A DNA stretch of 64,000 nt from Halomontanus rarus. GTDB lineage: Archaea > Halobacteriota > Halobacteria > Halobacteriales > Natrialbaceae. Location of the stretch: the NCBI RefSeq assembly GCF_029338335.1, contig NZ_CP119796.1; one strand, 5' to 3'. Shown here piece after piece: positions 62,699-64,000 of this stretch. The first letter of the stretch is position 1. The number at the start of each line of letters is the position of its first letter. Below the pieces are notes generated by a model that saw nothing but the letters and a program-made list of their open reading frames with translations, was not told where the DNA came from and did not search any database. Both the position numbers and the translations under genes were made by a program.

Positions 62699-64000
62699 AT
62701 GAGTTTCGACAACGAGGCCCGTAATGGGCCAGAAGCCTCCTTTTCGGAGGACAAGACGGCAGAGAGCATCGACTACGAACACGGCGCGTCGCTTACTCGT
62801 CGGCAGATGATGATCGCGACCGCGGGGGCCGCACTCGCGGTCAGTGCTACGGGAACGGCAGCGGCAGCGACCTACAATTTCGAGAGCGAATACGCACCGA
62901 CGCCCCGCGTTCCGGGCTCGGTGACGATCGACGAACACACCGACGGTATGACGTCGGCGCTCGAGTACCTCGCTGACGACGAGAGTACTACCGACCTCCG
63001 AGACGACGGGGCGATGCTCGTGCCGCACGACGACGAGGACGAGCCGCACAACCCAGTCCAGTACCGGCCGGATCGACTCGACTCGAGCGAGCTGCGAAAA
63101 TTCCCTCGCGGTGAGACCCGAGAGGTCGAGGAGGACGGCGAGACGGTCGAGGAGGATATCAGCTGGACGGACGTCGACGAATGGGCGGTCGAGAACGGCG
63201 CTGGCAGCGTCGACGAGACGAGCGCGGCGAACGGTGCCGACGCGATCGTCGTCTCTGCCGACGGCGACGAGACTGTCGGGCGGTTCGACGCCGTCGATAT
63301 CGATTCGAGCGTCGCTCGAAAGTTCATTCAGGCGATTCTTCGCGTCGAGGGCGTCGGTGATTCGTCGGCCGCAACCGTCCGGGCAATCGATACGAGCGGC
63401 GAGAGCGACCTCGTTGCGGCGATCGACGTCGAGCTCAATGGCGACGACGACACATTCGTCGTTCAAAAGCAAATTGGCGAGCTCGAGGACGCGGACGACC
63501 TTGAGCAAATCGACGCGGTCGAGGTCGTCGCGGATAGTTGCGACGTGACGATCGCCGGCTTGAACATGGATCGCGCGACGCGGTGGTCGTTCGGCGAGAC
63601 AGAGGAGCTCGTCGAGGACGACGACGGCGAGGAGGTCCTCGAAACGAACACGGTTCACGAGCCGGTCGGAGAGGTCGCGCTCGCGGACGTCGACGACGGA
63701 CCGCTCTCGACGCTCGATAACGCGTTTTCAGACGCGACGATTCAAGGGCTCGACGTCGATATCGAATTTGACGTCGGCGGGCTCTCGGATGATGCGGTCG
63801 ACCTCGCATTCGAAGACGCATCGCGGCACACACCGGACCGTCGGATGCGTCTCGTGACGAATTTCGAGCTGCCGACGGCGTACGCGCTCGAGTATAATGC
63901 GCTTGCGCTCGAGGACACGGTCGCTCATACGGGCGAGCGATATCGGACCGTCGAATTTGTGGCTGGCGAGGACGACCCGGTGACGCTCGACGCGATCGAC
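62699..64000 (+). CDS. Spike-like protein (copy 2, cut by window end)
   Basis: Same as the first 434 codons of 32880-34478, including the twin-arginine signal. The C-terminal membrane anchor lies beyond the window, so this is truncation by the window and not by mutation. Confidence 0.65.
   Translation, partial: MSFDNEARNGPEASFSEDKTAESIDYEHGASLTRRQMMIATAGAALAVSATGTAAAATYNFESEYAPTPRVPGSVTIDEHTDGMTSALEYLADDESTTDLRDDGAMLVPHDDEDEPHNPVQYRPDRLDSSELRKFPRGETREVEEDGETVEEDISWTDVDEWAVENGAGSVDETSAANGADAIVVSADGDETVGRFDAVDIDSSVARKFIQAILRVEGVGDSSAATVRAIDTSGESDLVAAIDVELNGDDDTFVVQKQIGELEDADDLEQIDAVEVVADSCDVTIAGLNMDRATRWSFGETEELVEDDDGEEVLETNTVHEPVGEVALADVDDGPLSTLDNAFSDATIQGLDVDIEFDVGGLSDDAVDLAFEDASRHTPDRRMRLVTNFELPTAYALEYNALALEDTVAHTGERYRTVEFVAGEDDPVTLDAID

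Larger units (their letters stand above)
56112..64000 (+). mobile_element. Integrated element, copy 2 (partial, cut by the window end)
   Basis: Same sequence as 26293-34181, offset +29,819, direct orientation. All translated products are identical to those of copy 1 by my reading. The right end, integrase and attR lie outside the window. Confidence 0.92.

Noticed and set aside
1..64000. CRISPR arrays
   Set aside because: No regularly spaced direct repeats of about 30 nt were seen.
1..64000. Insertion sequences / transposases
   Set aside because: No transposase-like protein or terminal inverted repeats were recognised; mobile content is explained by the integrase-type element.

Overview
The window is haloarchaeal DNA. 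The backbone is GC-rich, full of CTCGAG/GTCGAC words, and encodes very acidic proteins. Typical markers are FtsZ1, archaeal DtdA, a geranylgeranyl reductase for isoprenoid lipids, a PGF-CTERM surface protein and many small haloarchaeal families (DUF5787, DUF5797, DUF5789, DUF7692, DUF7563). Many starts sit about 25-30 nt after a TATA-like box, as expected for leaderless archaeal mRNAs. A member of Natrialbaceae is plausible but not proven.

Region 1 (1-26233) is chromosomal: aroE, a Na+/Ca2+ exchanger, dtdA, ftsZ1, a rubrerythrin-like protein, a rhodanese/metallo-beta-lactamase fusion, a FilR1-type HTH regulator divergent from a 2561-aa PQQ-propeller surface protein, a 2Fe-2S ferredoxin, a geranylgeranyl reductase, an M20 amidohydrolase, a uS10 paralogue divergent from a Nudix hydrolase, and several conserved haloarchaeal proteins. 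It ends in tRNA-Ala(GGC) at 26234-26305.

Region 2 (26293-56111) is a 29,819-bp integrated element in the 3' end of that tRNA. From left to right it carries: (a) an operon with GTGA overlaps: DUF7563 zinc protein, DNA methyltransferase, MazG-like protein, DUF4326 protein, putative PD-(D/E)XK nuclease and a 580-aa protein; (b) a 702-nt hairpin-rich non-coding segment, an AT-rich membrane protein and an AbrB-type regulator; (c) a long operon (32880-43476) with a Tat-exported C-terminally anchored spike-like protein, a string of small membrane proteins, a 34-aa Arg-rich peptide, a P-loop ATPase and a GLUG/PKD surface protein; (d) a cargo zone with an HNH nuclease, a DUF7692 protein and a complete Type I restriction-modification system of lower GC; (e) an Orc1/Cdc6-like protein with repeats, a phiH1-repressor-like/PadR-like divergent switch and a tyrosine integrase.

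Region 3 (56112-64000) is a second copy of the element, in tandem and in the same direction at offset +29,819. I saw no difference in any translated product, and the window ends inside its spike gene. The junction at 56112 is equivalent to an intact attP. This is either a real tandem double lysogen or an assembly product of a circular/concatemeric form.

No capsid, portal, terminase or tail gene is visible. The structural operon looks like a membrane-vesicle type (pleolipovirus-like) or plasmid-vesicle-like element, but most of its proteins are unrecognised. This is the best candidate for an undescribed system here.
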